Assembly (NCBI GenBank): GCA_002310175.1
Contig: DBYG01000055.1
Span: 1-23,321 of the forward strand
DNA length: 23,321 nt
Reading direction: 5' to 3'
Source of the DNA: Bacteroidales bacterium UBA1192
GTDB taxonomy: Bacteria > Bacteroidota > Bacteroidia > Bacteroidales > Bacteroidaceae
Shown here: positions 6,741-15,581 of the stretch, piece by piece
How the letters are laid out: every line of letters begins with the position of its first letter
Position numbering within the stretch: the first letter of the stretch is position 1
Program-made: the position numbers and the translations under genes
The notes under the pieces: generated by a model
What the model was told of the DNA's origin: nothing
The model's database searches: none
The model's input: only the letters and a program-made list of their open reading frames with translations

Positions 6741-8459
6741 CAAAATAATGTTAACCGTATCGGAAGAAAGGAAATCCTGTACTGCCTTATCCGGGATAAG
6801 ATGCCAATTGTCATTCCCCGGAATGCTTACAGGCCTTCCGGACTCCCTCTTGATATAAAAGTCCGTTATAATGAAGTAACGCATGTCAGCCCCTGACGTA
6901 ACAACAGTCCTGCGACGGATTTCATCTCTTGAAAACCCGGGTATGTCATAAAGAGGGGACTCTGCTCCACTTGTCAGGAAAGAGCTCATGGTTGTCCTGT
7001 AATAACGGTCCGGATCAAATGGTTTGCCGTCAGACATGGAGGAAATCCTTACTTTGTCCCCATCCTTACGGGTTACGTCAATAGTATAGTCTATCCCGCT
7101 TGCTGTGATGAAACGGTTCACGCCACCTGCTACAGAGGAAACGGTTTTCAGAAGAGCTGAAGTCCCGTTACCGACGGTATTGTAGAAACATGAGGCTGAA
7201 TGCTCCAGGATATCCTTCACTTCCGATCCCTTTAACATCAGTGACACTAATCTGTTATCATAAGGATAGACACGGAAAGCATCGCGAATGGTGAATTCGC
7301 CGGCTTTAGCTCTCATATCAAGCGACACAGGTGAGGCAAGGGATATTTCAGCTGCCTGGAAACGCATCTGGTGATAGTGGATAAAATCCATACCCGGATT
7401 AGTTCTCCAAAGTACGCCGTTACAATTTATTCCCCTATCAATCTCTCCTATTACGGAGTCGGTATAATGGCATAACTTATCATACCTCGTCTTAAAAGTA
7501 GCGGCAAATTCAGCATCCGGATCTTCACCCGTGACATCGGACAGCATTCCCTTGACCGAGACTCCGGTCCGGACCTTTTTACTGAAAGTGACTGAAATGT
7601 CTGCGACAACCGCCTTTTCAGCGTACGGACCAGGATTGACAAGTAGTACGGATTTGTCATCAGAACATTTAACCATCCCGCAATATGGAATGTGATCATG
7701 TCCGAATACAATCAGATCGAATCCGGGAACTTCAGCAGCCAGATGCCTTGCGGCATTCTCCTCTATGTTCTGTTCATCAAAACGTCCATTATCAAAACCG
7801 CTGTGGAGCAGTCCTATTATAACATCAGGATTCTCCTTTTCCTTAAGAATGGGCATCCAATAGCGGGCGGACCCGACTATGTCATCCACAACGACTGTGC
7901 CCAATATATCAGCCGGCACTGTATAACAGGTAGAATGGGCAGTGAATCCGATTACGGCAACCCTCACCCCATGTCTTTCAATTATGCAATAAGGGGGCAG
8001 GAAATCACCGGGATTATCAAATTTAAGGTTCGCCCCGAGAACAGGGAATCCGCACCCTTCAAGGAAACGCATATAGACATCGGCCCCCTCGGAGAACTCA
8101 TGATTTCCGAATACGGCGGCATCACATCCCAGACTGTTGTAAACAGTTGCTGCCAGACTGGGTTCATAGAACTCTGCAGTCTTATCATGATAAGTTTCCA
8201 CTGAACCGGAAAAGAAATCACCGGCATCAAGATAAATAAGATTTCCGTTCTCCTTCCTCTGCCGTTTGAGGAAGGTCGAGAATCTGGCAAGCGAGCCTTT
8301 CCTTTCCGTTCCGTCAAGTACATCGGTTGCATAGATGTGCCCATGTACATCGGATGTAGCCACGACACGTATATCCACAGTACCCCTTCTGCCGGAACAG
8401 CCATTCAGGACAAACAGCAGCGCAGTAATGCCAGTCAGACAAAAAAACAAGCGTTTCAT
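6729..8459 (-). CDS. Lipoprotein of the 5'-nucleotidase / UshA family
   Basis: A 576-residue protein with a lipobox L-N-G-C (18-21) and the two domains of the 5'-nucleotidase/2',3'-cyclic phosphodiesterase family. The N-terminal metallophosphatase domain (about 28-290) holds the dinuclear metal site motifs SDVHGH (36-41), DAGDFF (78-83), GNHE (118-121), LLHSG (217-221) and GHDH (253-256). The C-terminal substrate domain (about 330-550) includes YNTVGNG and YYRTTMSSFLTSGA. It probably hydrolyses nucleotides or related phosphoesters at the outer face of a membrane or in the periplasm, giving nucleosides and phosphate; exact substrate cannot be read. It follows the GH43 gene by 21 bases and ends the operon at a hairpin terminator. 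Confidence 0.88.
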   Translation of the reverse strand: MKRLFFCLTGITALLFVLNGCSGRRGTVDIRVVATSDVHGHIYATDVLDGTERKGSLARFSTFLKRQRKENGNLIYLDAGDFFSGSVETYHDKTAEFYEPSLAATVYNSLGCDAAVFGNHEFSEGADVYMRFLEGCGFPVLGANLKFDNPGDFLPPYCIIERHGVRVAVIGFTAHSTCYTVPADILGTVVVDDIVGSARYWMPILKEKENPDVIIGLLHSGFDNGRFDEQNIEENAARHLAAEVPGFDLIVFGHDHIPYCGMVKCSDDKSVLLVNPGPYAEKAVVADISVTFSKKVRTGVSVKGMLSDVTGEDPDAEFAATFKTRYDKLCHYTDSVIGEIDRGINCNGVLWRTNPGMDFIHYHQMRFQAAEISLASPVSLDMRAKAGEFTIRDAFRVYPYDNRLVSLMLKGSEVKDILEHSASCFYNTVGNGTSALLKTVSSVAGGVNRFITASGIDYTIDVTRKDGDKVRISSMSDGKPFDPDRYYRTTMSSFLTSGAESPLYDIPGFSRDEIRRRTVVTSGADMRYFIITDFYIKRESGRPVSIPGNDNWHLIPDKAVQDFLSSDTVNIILRQK

Positions 8460-8480
8460 TACGATTCTGTCAGTATATAA

Positions 8481-10229
8481 TCAGAAGAATGACCACCAGT
8501 CCAGACTGCACTCGTCAGTAAAATGAAAGAACAGCTGAAGTGTCCCCACCGGCATTTTCATGAGCGGGACGGTCACTTCAGTATAATCATCGGACTCAGG
8601 TATTTCCACGTAAGCCAGCACAGTGCTGCTGATTGAGGAGACAGTCTTCTTGGTGGAAATCCTCATAATACCCTTTCCTTTAACCCTTGCGGTGAATCCG
8701 TTGGCGCCATTTCTGAAATCGACATTGGAGAGGCCTATCATGCCGCCAGGCTTGTCAACCTCAGCACTCACGGTGATTCTCCTGATGTATTTTCCAACAG
8801 AATATAGCGTGTGGATATCCCTGCACCAGGCCATGGTCTCTCCTTCATTCCTGACATAAGGGTCAAATGTTCCAATCTGCTCTATGCCGGACTCAGTGGT
8901 TGCCGATGCACGCAGGTAACTGAATTTTCCGTTTTTCTCATCCACCTGAAGTTCACTCATGCATGTACTGCGCAGTTCAGAGTTGTCCGTTATGATGTTC
9001 TTCCAGTCATTGCTCTGCCTCATGGCTGCCTTCAGTGTGCGTGTATGATAGAGGATATAATACTTTCCCTTGAACTTGACAACCGCATGATGGTTGTTGC
9101 CGCCACCGCCTGCCCATGACGCATCACCCGGATTGTCAAAGAAAGCTCCCACATATTGGAACGGCCCGAGCGGTTTATCCGATGTCATATAAGCAATCTT
9201 GGCCACTCCGGGATTACTGTTACCGGTCCAGTTGGAACAATAGCTGTAGAGATATTTTCCGCCCACCTTGTTGATTCCAGAGTCCTCAAACAGATATGGA
9301 GGCCTTATTTCCACTGGTTCACCAACTATGGATATCATGTCATCGCCAAGCTGGACACATCGGGCTGAACCCGGATCTGATGCGCTCAAGCCATCCGTAC
9401 CACCTCCGAAATAGAGATATGCGATACCGTCATCATCTATCAGGACAGCCGGATCAAACAGCCATGGGACCTTGGATCCGGAGCAGTTGGGAGTGCTGCG
9501 GGAAATCAAGGCGTGACCCAAAGGATCTTTCCACGGCCCATATGGCGTATCCGATGTCACAACCCCTACTCCTCCGCCATTATCGGCAAAATAGAGAAAG
9601 AACTTCTCTTTGCCGTCAATTGTCTTGTGGGCGGCACAGGGAGCCCAGCTGTTATTAGCCCATTTGGCCACACCACCGTTCCCGGCTATAGGCTGAGCCC
9701 CGTGGTCTGTCCAGTTGACCAGGTCAGAGGAAGAGATTATGCTGATATTCCTTATATCACTGTATCCGCCGTCAATGAAATTGCCGTTTGAGTCAAACAT
9801 ATGGTCATCGGTCATATATACGTACAACCGGCCTTCATACTCCATCCCGAAAGGGTCAGCGCCAAACTTGTGCCCCATCAACGGATTGTGGTTACCGATT
9901 TTCTTGAAGATGGCGCCGTTTAACTTTACCTTAGAGAAAACGGTCTTGAGCTCATTGTCGGTCAATTTATTGGTACCTTCGAATAACGGGGTGATAATGT
10001 TCATACTGTCTATTGCAGACGATTCTATGGTATCATTCCCATGTACAGCATCCCATACTGTCAGTTTACCTTCCGCCTTCAGATATGTGATGCTGTCTAT
10101 GGAGTTGACGGCATGCCTGCTCAGCTCGTTACCGTTCTGCCAGATGCTGAGCGATACAGAGTTGTTCTGAGACACCGCCGCCCCAAAGGGAAGGATGGAA
10201 ATCAGCAATAACAGATGTGCTTTTTTCAT
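8481..10229 (-). CDS. Exported glycoside hydrolase family 43 protein with C-terminal CBM6-like module
   Basis: A 582-residue exported protein (signal peptide 1-20, MKKAHLLLLISILPFGAAVS). Residues about 23-85 carry two similar motifs, WQNGNE...NSIDSITY and WDAVHGND...SAIDSMNI, an N-terminal module often seen on Bacteroidota secreted proteins. The five-bladed GH43 domain spans about 100-440, with likely base Asp125 (GADPF), pKa-tuning Asp259 (FDPA) and acid Glu315 (FEDSG), plus the conserved NNHH (378-381). Residues about 455-582 resemble CBM6, ending LDWWSF. Family knowledge suggests an arabinofuranosidase, xylosidase or arabinoxylan enzyme; substrate is not certain. I start at ATG 10229, since the upstream ATG at 10283 would overlap the mutase gene and bury the signal peptide. 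No SusC/SusD genes are nearby. Confidence 0.86.
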   Translation of the reverse strand: MKKAHLLLLISILPFGAAVSQNNSVSLSIWQNGNELSRHAVNSIDSITYLKAEGKLTVWDAVHGNDTIESSAIDSMNIITPLFEGTNKLTDNELKTVFSKVKLNGAIFKKIGNHNPLMGHKFGADPFGMEYEGRLYVYMTDDHMFDSNGNFIDGGYSDIRNISIISSSDLVNWTDHGAQPIAGNGGVAKWANNSWAPCAAHKTIDGKEKFFLYFADNGGGVGVVTSDTPYGPWKDPLGHALISRSTPNCSGSKVPWLFDPAVLIDDDGIAYLYFGGGTDGLSASDPGSARCVQLGDDMISIVGEPVEIRPPYLFEDSGINKVGGKYLYSYCSNWTGNSNPGVAKIAYMTSDKPLGPFQYVGAFFDNPGDASWAGGGGNNHHAVVKFKGKYYILYHTRTLKAAMRQSNDWKNIITDNSELRSTCMSELQVDEKNGKFSYLRASATTESGIEQIGTFDPYVRNEGETMAWCRDIHTLYSVGKYIRRITVSAEVDKPGGMIGLSNVDFRNGANGFTARVKGKGIMRISTKKTVSSISSTVLAYVEIPESDDYTEVTVPLMKMPVGTLQLFFHFTDECSLDWWSFF

Positions 10230-10251
10230 ACCTGTCACCAGTTTTCGGGAT

Positions 10252-11991
10252 TCAAATGCCGAGATCCTTCTTGAAAGCCTCAATCTTGGTCAGTGCAGCA
10301 GCCTTGACTTTGAGATACTCCTTCTTGCTGGTCATAGGATGCTTGGCTTCCATATAGAATTTGATTTTGGGCTCGGTGCCAGAGGGACGTACCGATATCT
10401 TGTCTCCTGCGGCAGTGAAGTACTGCAACACGTTTGAAGGCTCCGGCATAAGCAGATCCGTGACTTTACCTTCGGCATCAGTCTGCTTGAGCAGTTTGAA
10501 ATCCTTTATGAGAACCACCTTTTCACCGGCCAGCGACTTGGGCGGATTGGCGCGGAACTGTTCCATCATGGCCTTTATTTCGTCAGCACCGCTCTTACCG
10601 GGTTTCACAACGCTTACTGCAGCCTCCTGTGAGAATCCGTACTCCTGATATGCATCCAGCAGCAGGTCCCAGAGAGTCTTGCCGTTCTCCCTGGCCCATG
10701 CGGCAATCTCAGCCATCAGAGAGCAGGCCGATACAGCATCCTTGTCACGGACGAAATCCTCGGCAAGGAAACCGAAGCTCTCCTCACCACCGCCAATGTA
10801 ATGCTTACCCTTGGCGTTTTCATCAGCAATGACCTTGGCAATCCACTTAAAACCGGTATAGCAGTCAAACATCTCCAGATTGTTCTTCTCTGCTATGCGA
10901 CTGATAACTTCAGTTGTCACGATTGTCTTTACAATGTACTCCTTACCGGTCATTTTTCCCAGCTTGGTATATTGGGTTATGATATAATACAGGAATATCA
11001 TTGCGGTCTGGTTGCCATTGAGCAGTGTCAGTTCGCCCTTGTCATCGCGGCAGGCCACACCCAGACGGTCAGCGTCAGGGTCCGACGCCATCACAACGTC
11101 AGCATTCAGCTTGCGGGCCAGCGCCAGAGCCATGGTCAGCGCCTCAGGATATTCCGGGTTGGGTGATACTACTGTCGGGAAGTTACCGTCCGGTATCATC
11201 TGCTCGGGAACACAGTTGACGTTGGTGAATCCCCACTGCTTAAGTGAACGGGGAATCATAACGCGGCCACATCCGTGCAGCGGAGTATATACTATGCAGA
11301 GGTCATGGTTGCGCTTAACCAGATCCGGATCAATGCAGATTCCCTCGATAGCATCCAGATATGGCTTGTCAACCTCCTCGCCAATTATCTGAATGAGTTC
11401 AGGATTACCATTGAACCTGATGTCGGAGACCCTAACCTTAGCCACCTCATCAATGATGCCGGTATCATGCGGAGCCAGCACCTGCGCACCGTCCTCCCAA
11501 TATGCCTTGTAACCGTTGTACTCACGGGGGTTATGGCTGGCAGTAACGTTCACTCCGCTCTGACAGCCTAAGTAGCGTATGGCGAAAGATACCTCCGGCG
11601 TTGGTCTGAGGTCATCGAACAAATAGACCTTGATACCGTTGGCACTGAATATGTTGGCAACTGTCTCAGCAAACAGGCGTCCGTTGTTGCGACAGTCATG
11701 TCCTACCACAACCGATATCTCCTTACGCTCCCTGAAGTTCTTGTTCAGATAGTTGGCCAAGCCCTGGGTAGCCATTCCGACAGTGTATATATTCATGCGG
11801 TTGGTACCCGCGCCCATGATTCCGCGCAATCCTCCTGTTCCAAACTCCAGATCCTTGTAGAAAGCGTCTATAAGATCCGCCTTGTCCTCTTTTTCAATGA
11901 GAGCCTTTACCTCCTCACGTGTCTTCTCATCGAAAGAACTGCCCAACCACTCCTGAGCCTTGGCAGTTACCTGTTCCAACAGTTTATCCAT
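10252..11991 (-). CDS. Alpha-D-phosphohexomutase (phosphoglucomutase/phosphomannomutase type)
   Basis: A 579-residue cytosolic enzyme that interconverts hexose 1- and 6-phosphates through a phosphoserine. All four active-site loops are intact: phosphoserine loop TASHNP (150-155, Ser152), metal loop DPDADR (304-309), sugar-binding loop GGEES (401-405) and phosphate-binding loop RPSGTEPK (535-542). Length fits the long bacterial phospho-sugar mutase group; glucose-1-phosphate versus mannose-1-phosphate preference cannot be read. It would supply sugar-1-phosphate for nucleotide-sugar synthesis, which suits the glycan locus upstream, but it is grouped with GH43 (22-base gap). A TATCTTTG element 37-44 bases upstream probably starts this operon. 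Confidence 0.93.
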   Translation of the reverse strand: MDKLLEQVTAKAQEWLGSSFDEKTREEVKALIEKEDKADLIDAFYKDLEFGTGGLRGIMGAGTNRMNIYTVGMATQGLANYLNKNFRERKEISVVVGHDCRNNGRLFAETVANIFSANGIKVYLFDDLRPTPEVSFAIRYLGCQSGVNVTASHNPREYNGYKAYWEDGAQVLAPHDTGIIDEVAKVRVSDIRFNGNPELIQIIGEEVDKPYLDAIEGICIDPDLVKRNHDLCIVYTPLHGCGRVMIPRSLKQWGFTNVNCVPEQMIPDGNFPTVVSPNPEYPEALTMALALARKLNADVVMASDPDADRLGVACRDDKGELTLLNGNQTAMIFLYYIITQYTKLGKMTGKEYIVKTIVTTEVISRIAEKNNLEMFDCYTGFKWIAKVIADENAKGKHYIGGGEESFGFLAEDFVRDKDAVSACSLMAEIAAWARENGKTLWDLLLDAYQEYGFSQEAAVSVVKPGKSGADEIKAMMEQFRANPPKSLAGEKVVLIKDFKLLKQTDAEGKVTDLLMPEPSNVLQYFTAAGDKISVRPSGTEPKIKFYMEAKHPMTSKKEYLKVKAAALTKIEAFKKDLGI

Positions 11992-12027
11992 AAGTATATT
12001 TATTATTTATTTAATATTCACAATTAG

Positions 12028-12035
12028 CAAAGATA
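12028..12035 (-). promoter_or_regulatory. Probable -7 promoter element of the phosphohexomutase operon
   Basis: The minus strand reads TATCTTTG, a full match to TAnnTTTG, within the 48-base gap after the GT2 gene. No TTTG is found at the -33 position. Predicted leader is about 30 bases and AT-rich. Confidence 0.48.
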
Positions 12036-12039
12036 AGAC

Positions 12040-13008
12040 TTATTTTCCTAACATTCGCCGCAAAAAGGAATAGATTTTGACCTGAAGGAAATAACCACGG
12101 AATGAGATACACGGACAATACCCGAACTTGAATTTGAGACCTGCGGGAAGCATACTCCTGTCAACATCACACCATACTGCCCTGAACCTCTCCAATGCAC
12201 GGTCCTCATCCATAACCTCCTTATGGTTCAGCCAGAACAGGCATATACCGGTCAAGTTGATCCAACGTTCCCTCTCAAAAGCAGCCAGGACCTCCCTGCA
12301 CTGGCCGGTCATCTTCAGTTGCTGCGCCATAGAGGTATTAGCTTCAAGCAGGTCAAGCCTCAACGCGGATATTCCGTTAGTCAGGCTTTCCTGGTGCTGA
12401 CGGTAATAATATATGCCGTCACATATTCTGACAGTTCCGGAATGAAGATAGTGCATCCTTGTGGTATTGTCATCACTGTAAAGACGGCAAGCGGTGTCAT
12501 ACGGCCATTTCCTGAAAAGATCTCTCCTGGACACATAAAGACCATGTATAGACCAGTCAAGCGTTAGTTCAAAAGCCTCCTGTCCACTCCAGACCACCTT
12601 GTCTGAACGCATGGGGTAAGGAGTCTGTCCGTTCTCATCAAACCATACAAGATGAAACAGCACAGAGCCGGTATCCAGGTTTGAATCAAGCAGACTGACT
12701 GCTTTTTCAAGTGCATCCGGCGAGAGGAGGTCATCGGCATCAAGCATTGTGATATAATCTCCGTCCGCAACCTCAATACCCATATTCCTCGCTGAAGCCT
12801 GGCCTTTGTTCTCTTCACATTCCAAAATGGTTATACGTTCGTCTGCAGCGGCATATTCCTTCAGTATGGAAAGTGTGGAATCAGTAGATGCATCATCAAT
12901 ACAGACTATACTTATATCTTTCAGGGTCTGTCCTATCAGCGAGTCCAGACATTCCCGAATATACTTCCCGGCATTATAAGCCGCAACAAGAACTGTCACT
13001 CTGCTCAT
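12040..13008 (-). CDS. Glycosyltransferase family 2
   Basis: A 322-residue GT-A fold enzyme. The nucleotide-sugar domain starts at residue 3 (VTVLVAAYNAGKYIREC), with the DDAS motif at 38-41, KGQASARNMGI (68-78) and the metal-binding DADD at 90-93; the less conserved C-terminal half (about 200-322) should determine the acceptor. No membrane segment is evident, so it acts at the inner face of the inner membrane on a lipid-linked glycan. Donor and acceptor cannot be predicted. Its ATG overlaps the flippase stop as ATGA (13005-13008), so the two are translated together; its own end lies in front of the mutase promoter without a visible terminator. Confidence 0.9.
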   Translation of the reverse strand: MSRVTVLVAAYNAGKYIRECLDSLIGQTLKDISIVCIDDASTDSTLSILKEYAAADERITILECEENKGQASARNMGIEVADGDYITMLDADDLLSPDALEKAVSLLDSNLDTGSVLFHLVWFDENGQTPYPMRSDKVVWSGQEAFELTLDWSIHGLYVSRRDLFRKWPYDTACRLYSDDNTTRMHYLHSGTVRICDGIYYYRQHQESLTNGISALRLDLLEANTSMAQQLKMTGQCREVLAAFERERWINLTGICLFWLNHKEVMDEDRALERFRAVWCDVDRSMLPAGLKFKFGYCPCISFRGYFLQVKIYSFLRRMLGK

Positions 13009-14531
13009 AAACCGATTTTATTTCTTATCTTTTCACTTATGAAACGGATGAACGAAGTATGCTTCTTCAGAAAATGGAACGAATAAGCGGAGGAAATAAA
13101 AAGAAGGATTATTCCTGCCACCAAACGCCATACTCCATCCAAGAAACTGGATGTAATCCAGGAAACCGCAATAACAGGCAACTGGACTGAAAAAACGGTC
13201 ATTGCGCGATGTGATAGTGTCACTCCATAACGGACTCTCGTTATGAGACATACCATAGCCATATCGAACATCGCGGCGACGGTTAGGGCTGTCCCCGTCA
13301 TGGTTATCCCCCAGAAATGAAAAAATAGCAGCACCGTAAGCACGAAAACTACATCATACAACACCTCTTGAAGCATGAAAGTGCGTGAATCACCCTTGGC
13401 GAGAGAAACGTATGAGAGCGGTTGTGTCATAGCCTTGAAAGCCAGACCTACAGCCGCTATCCTGGCCATGGGGACAGCATCAGAGAACCTGGAGGTAAGA
13501 AGCAGACTTACAATCACTGCAAGAAACACTATGAAGCCCACAATCAAGGGTGCCATAAGCAGGATGGCCACTTCAGCCTGCGAGTTCACTAGAGAGTTAA
13601 TCTTCTCCTTGTCACTGTTAACGGCTGAGAGTCTGGGAAAATAGTCCGATTCCATGGCCGAGAACACAAAGAGCCCCAGATAAGAGATGAGGAGATAACC
13701 GGCACTGTATATACCTGTAATCTCGGCATTTCCGTATTTCATCAGATAGTTGGCTATAATGGAAAAGGCTCCAGCGCCAAAAAAGGATGTGGCCGTGAAA
13801 AACATCCCGAGCCTGATCATTCCGAAACCCTTGGATAATGTAGCAACTGAAAAAGGTCTGATCCTGTATTTAAAGGCACGGAATGAGTAAAAGCAGGTCA
13901 CTGCCATCGAAGCAAAGGAAACCATCACCAGTGAGGGGACAATACCCAAAAGCCTGTATTTCCATAACAACGGAACGGAGATACACAGTGTGAGCGCCAC
14001 GGTTATCAACTGACTCTTGGCCAACTGCATCAGCATACCTGTACCTTTCATGATGGCAGTCTCACCTCCATTTATAGCGCTGAACGCCACTAATGGAGAG
14101 AGCAGCAGGAACGATAATGTGTAACCTTTGTCTCCCTCAAAAGCCCAATAGCTGAACAGTTGTGACAGTATTATGCACACGAACATGCCAGCTACTGCCG
14201 TAATGAATGACCATGTACGTGTCACCAGGATACTCTCCTGTAATAAATCGGTATCATCCCTGCCCCTGCATTCTGAGATGTTCTTTACTGCGCTGAACGG
14301 AACTCCCAGATCTGTCATGCTTTTAACCAGATTCAGTGTCCTGTTGAACGACTCATTAATTCCGAAACCGGTTGGTCCGAGAAACAGGGACACGAGTTTT
14401 GTCTTGACAACGGTTATGAGAGCGACTATACCCTGCACGCCACCAAACAGACCTGTGTATTTTATTATGCGGTCGTATGTGTCCGACTGATTGGAAGCTC
14501 CGCGGACTCTTTCGGTTTTTTCTCTTGCCAC
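13005..14531 (-). CDS. Wzx-like lipid-linked oligosaccharide flippase (O-antigen translocase family)
   Basis: A 508-residue polytopic membrane protein with roughly a dozen hydrophobic segments, belonging to the MATE/MOP-related polysaccharide transporters. The N-terminus has the family block GLFGGVQGIVALI...KLVSLFLGPTGFGI (27-58). Family role: moving an undecaprenyl-linked glycan from the cytoplasmic to the periplasmic face of the inner membrane. The start is GTG at 14531: no ATG exists in frame upstream before a stop, and the next internal Met is about residue 73. The GTG lies inside one arm of an inverted repeat, and a TAATTTTG element is 26-33 bases upstream. It leads a two-gene unit with a GT2 enzyme. 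Confidence 0.87.
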   Translation of the reverse strand: MAREKTERVRGASNQSDTYDRIIKYTGLFGGVQGIVALITVVKTKLVSLFLGPTGFGINESFNRTLNLVKSMTDLGVPFSAVKNISECRGRDDTDLLQESILVTRTWSFITAVAGMFVCIILSQLFSYWAFEGDKGYTLSFLLLSPLVAFSAINGGETAIMKGTGMLMQLAKSQLITVALTLCISVPLLWKYRLLGIVPSLVMVSFASMAVTCFYSFRAFKYRIRPFSVATLSKGFGMIRLGMFFTATSFFGAGAFSIIANYLMKYGNAEITGIYSAGYLLISYLGLFVFSAMESDYFPRLSAVNSDKEKINSLVNSQAEVAILLMAPLIVGFIVFLAVIVSLLLTSRFSDAVPMARIAAVGLAFKAMTQPLSYVSLAKGDSRTFMLQEVLYDVVFVLTVLLFFHFWGITMTGTALTVAAMFDMAMVCLITRVRYGVTLSHRAMTVFSVQLPVIAVSWITSSFLDGVWRLVAGIILLFISSAYSFHFLKKHTSFIRFISEKIRNKIGL

Positions 14532-14587
14532 GTTATAACTAACGGTAATATATTTACAAAATTATATATAAACTGTAATAACGTGGC
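14527..14587. repeat. Perfect 10-bp inverted repeat framing the divergent glycan promoters
   Basis: GCCACGTTAT (14527-14536) and its exact reverse complement ATAACGTGGC (14578-14587) flank 41 AT-rich bases. The left arm covers the flippase GTG start; the right arm carries a GTG in the frame of the rightward GT2 gene, 30 bases before its likely ATG. No recombinase gene is in the window. It may be an operator, an invertible element or a relic of a duplicated start region. Confidence 0.6.
14557..14564 (-). promoter_or_regulatory. Probable -7 promoter element of the flippase-GT2 unit
   Basis: The minus strand reads TAATTTTG inside the spacer of the inverted repeat, a full TAnnTTTG match that would give a leader of about 20 bases. 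The -33 position has no clear TTTG. On the plus strand only an imperfect TATATTTA (14548-14555) could serve the rightward genes. Confidence 0.42.
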
Positions 14588-14612
14588 TGTTTTTACGTTT
14601 TTGAAACAGTAT

Positions 14613-15581
14613 ATGGCAAGATTATCGGTCATAATTCCCGTCTACAACAGCGCATCTACCCTGAAGAGATGTGTGAGGAGTGTCTTGTCCCCTGACCTTG
14701 AGGATATGGAGATAATTCTGGTGGACGACGGTTCTACCGATGACAGTCCCGGCCTGTGTGATTCACTTGCCTCTGAGAATGGATGCATTAGGGTGATACA
14801 TAGGAAGAACGGCGGTCTTAGCGCCGCCAGGAATACCGGCATTGAAGCATCTGACAGCGAATGGATATCTTTCGTGGACAGCGACGATGAAGTAGCTCCG
14901 GGAACTTTTGCTGATAATTCGGAATGGAGAGAATCCGATTCAACAATTGACCTGGTGGAGTACCCTATAACCGTACATGCAGGATCTGCCGATGCCTTTG
15001 ATATCGTTTTCCGACCGACTGTCACCAATGCGCCGGATTCATTCAGGCATTGGATATTGAATGAGGGATATAATCACTGTTATGCCTGCAACAAGATATT
15101 CCGCCGCAGTCTGTTTGACAGAATAAGGTTTCCCGAAGGTGAGAATTTTGAAGATGCCGCTATCTGTCCCGATATCATTCGCATATGCCGTCAGATACGC
15201 TATTCAGACAAAGGCAGATATATATATTACAAATCTCCCGACAGCATAACCCGAAGATACAGGTTCCGTAACCAGGAACCGCTGTTCCGGCATAATTTCA
15301 GACTGCTTGAGGAGGTATATGACCAGGAATTCAGTACTTCTGTCAAAACCAGGCTATGGAGTATTTGCCTTAACCTCCTGATTGACCTTTGCCGATGCAA
15401 AGACGCTGACGACTCATACATAAAGCAGTTTGTTCCCAAAATGGTATCTTACAGGCCGGCAATACCCCATGTCCTCAAAAGCGGCATTCCTATCGGACAG
15501 ACCTTAAAGATTCTCTCCACCTGCATCATAGGAGTAAAGGGACTCTGTCTGATACTCGGAATAAAAAAATACCAGTCATGA
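14613..15581 (+). CDS. Glycosyltransferase family 2
   Basis: A 322-residue GT-A enzyme: MARLSVIIPVYNS at the N-terminus, VDDGSTD at 37-43, GGLSAARNTGI (67-77) and the metal-binding DSDD at 89-92. The C-terminal half carries NKIFRRSLF and FEDAAICPDI, typical of GT2 enzymes of capsule and O-antigen loci. I start at ATG 14613 because the family begins right at the first beta strand; a GTG at 14583 would add ten residues and lies in the inverted repeat. First gene of a three-gene rightward operon; its TGA overlaps the next ATG (15578-15581). Sugar specificity unknown. Confidence 0.9.
   Translation: MARLSVIIPVYNSASTLKRCVRSVLSPDLEDMEIILVDDGSTDDSPGLCDSLASENGCIRVIHRKNGGLSAARNTGIEASDSEWISFVDSDDEVAPGTFADNSEWRESDSTIDLVEYPITVHAGSADAFDIVFRPTVTNAPDSFRHWILNEGYNHCYACNKIFRRSLFDRIRFPEGENFEDAAICPDIIRICRQIRYSDKGRYIYYKSPDSITRRYRFRNQEPLFRHNFRLLEEVYDQEFSTSVKTRLWSICLNLLIDLCRCKDADDSYIKQFVPKMVSYRPAIPHVLKSGIPIGQTLKILSTCIIGVKGLCLILGIKKYQS

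Noticed and set aside
10230..10283. Upstream start of the GH43 gene adding 18 residues
   Set aside because: It would overlap the mutase coding region and place a basic stretch before a clear signal peptide; the ATG at 10229 gives a normal exported protein.
6729..11991. Polysaccharide utilisation locus
   Set aside because: There is no SusC, SusD or hybrid two-component/ECF regulator in the window, only one glycosidase gene.
14583..14612. GTG start of the rightward GT2 gene adding 10 residues
   Set aside because: GT2 proteins begin right at the first beta strand, which follows the ATG at 14613; the GTG is explained by the inverted repeat.
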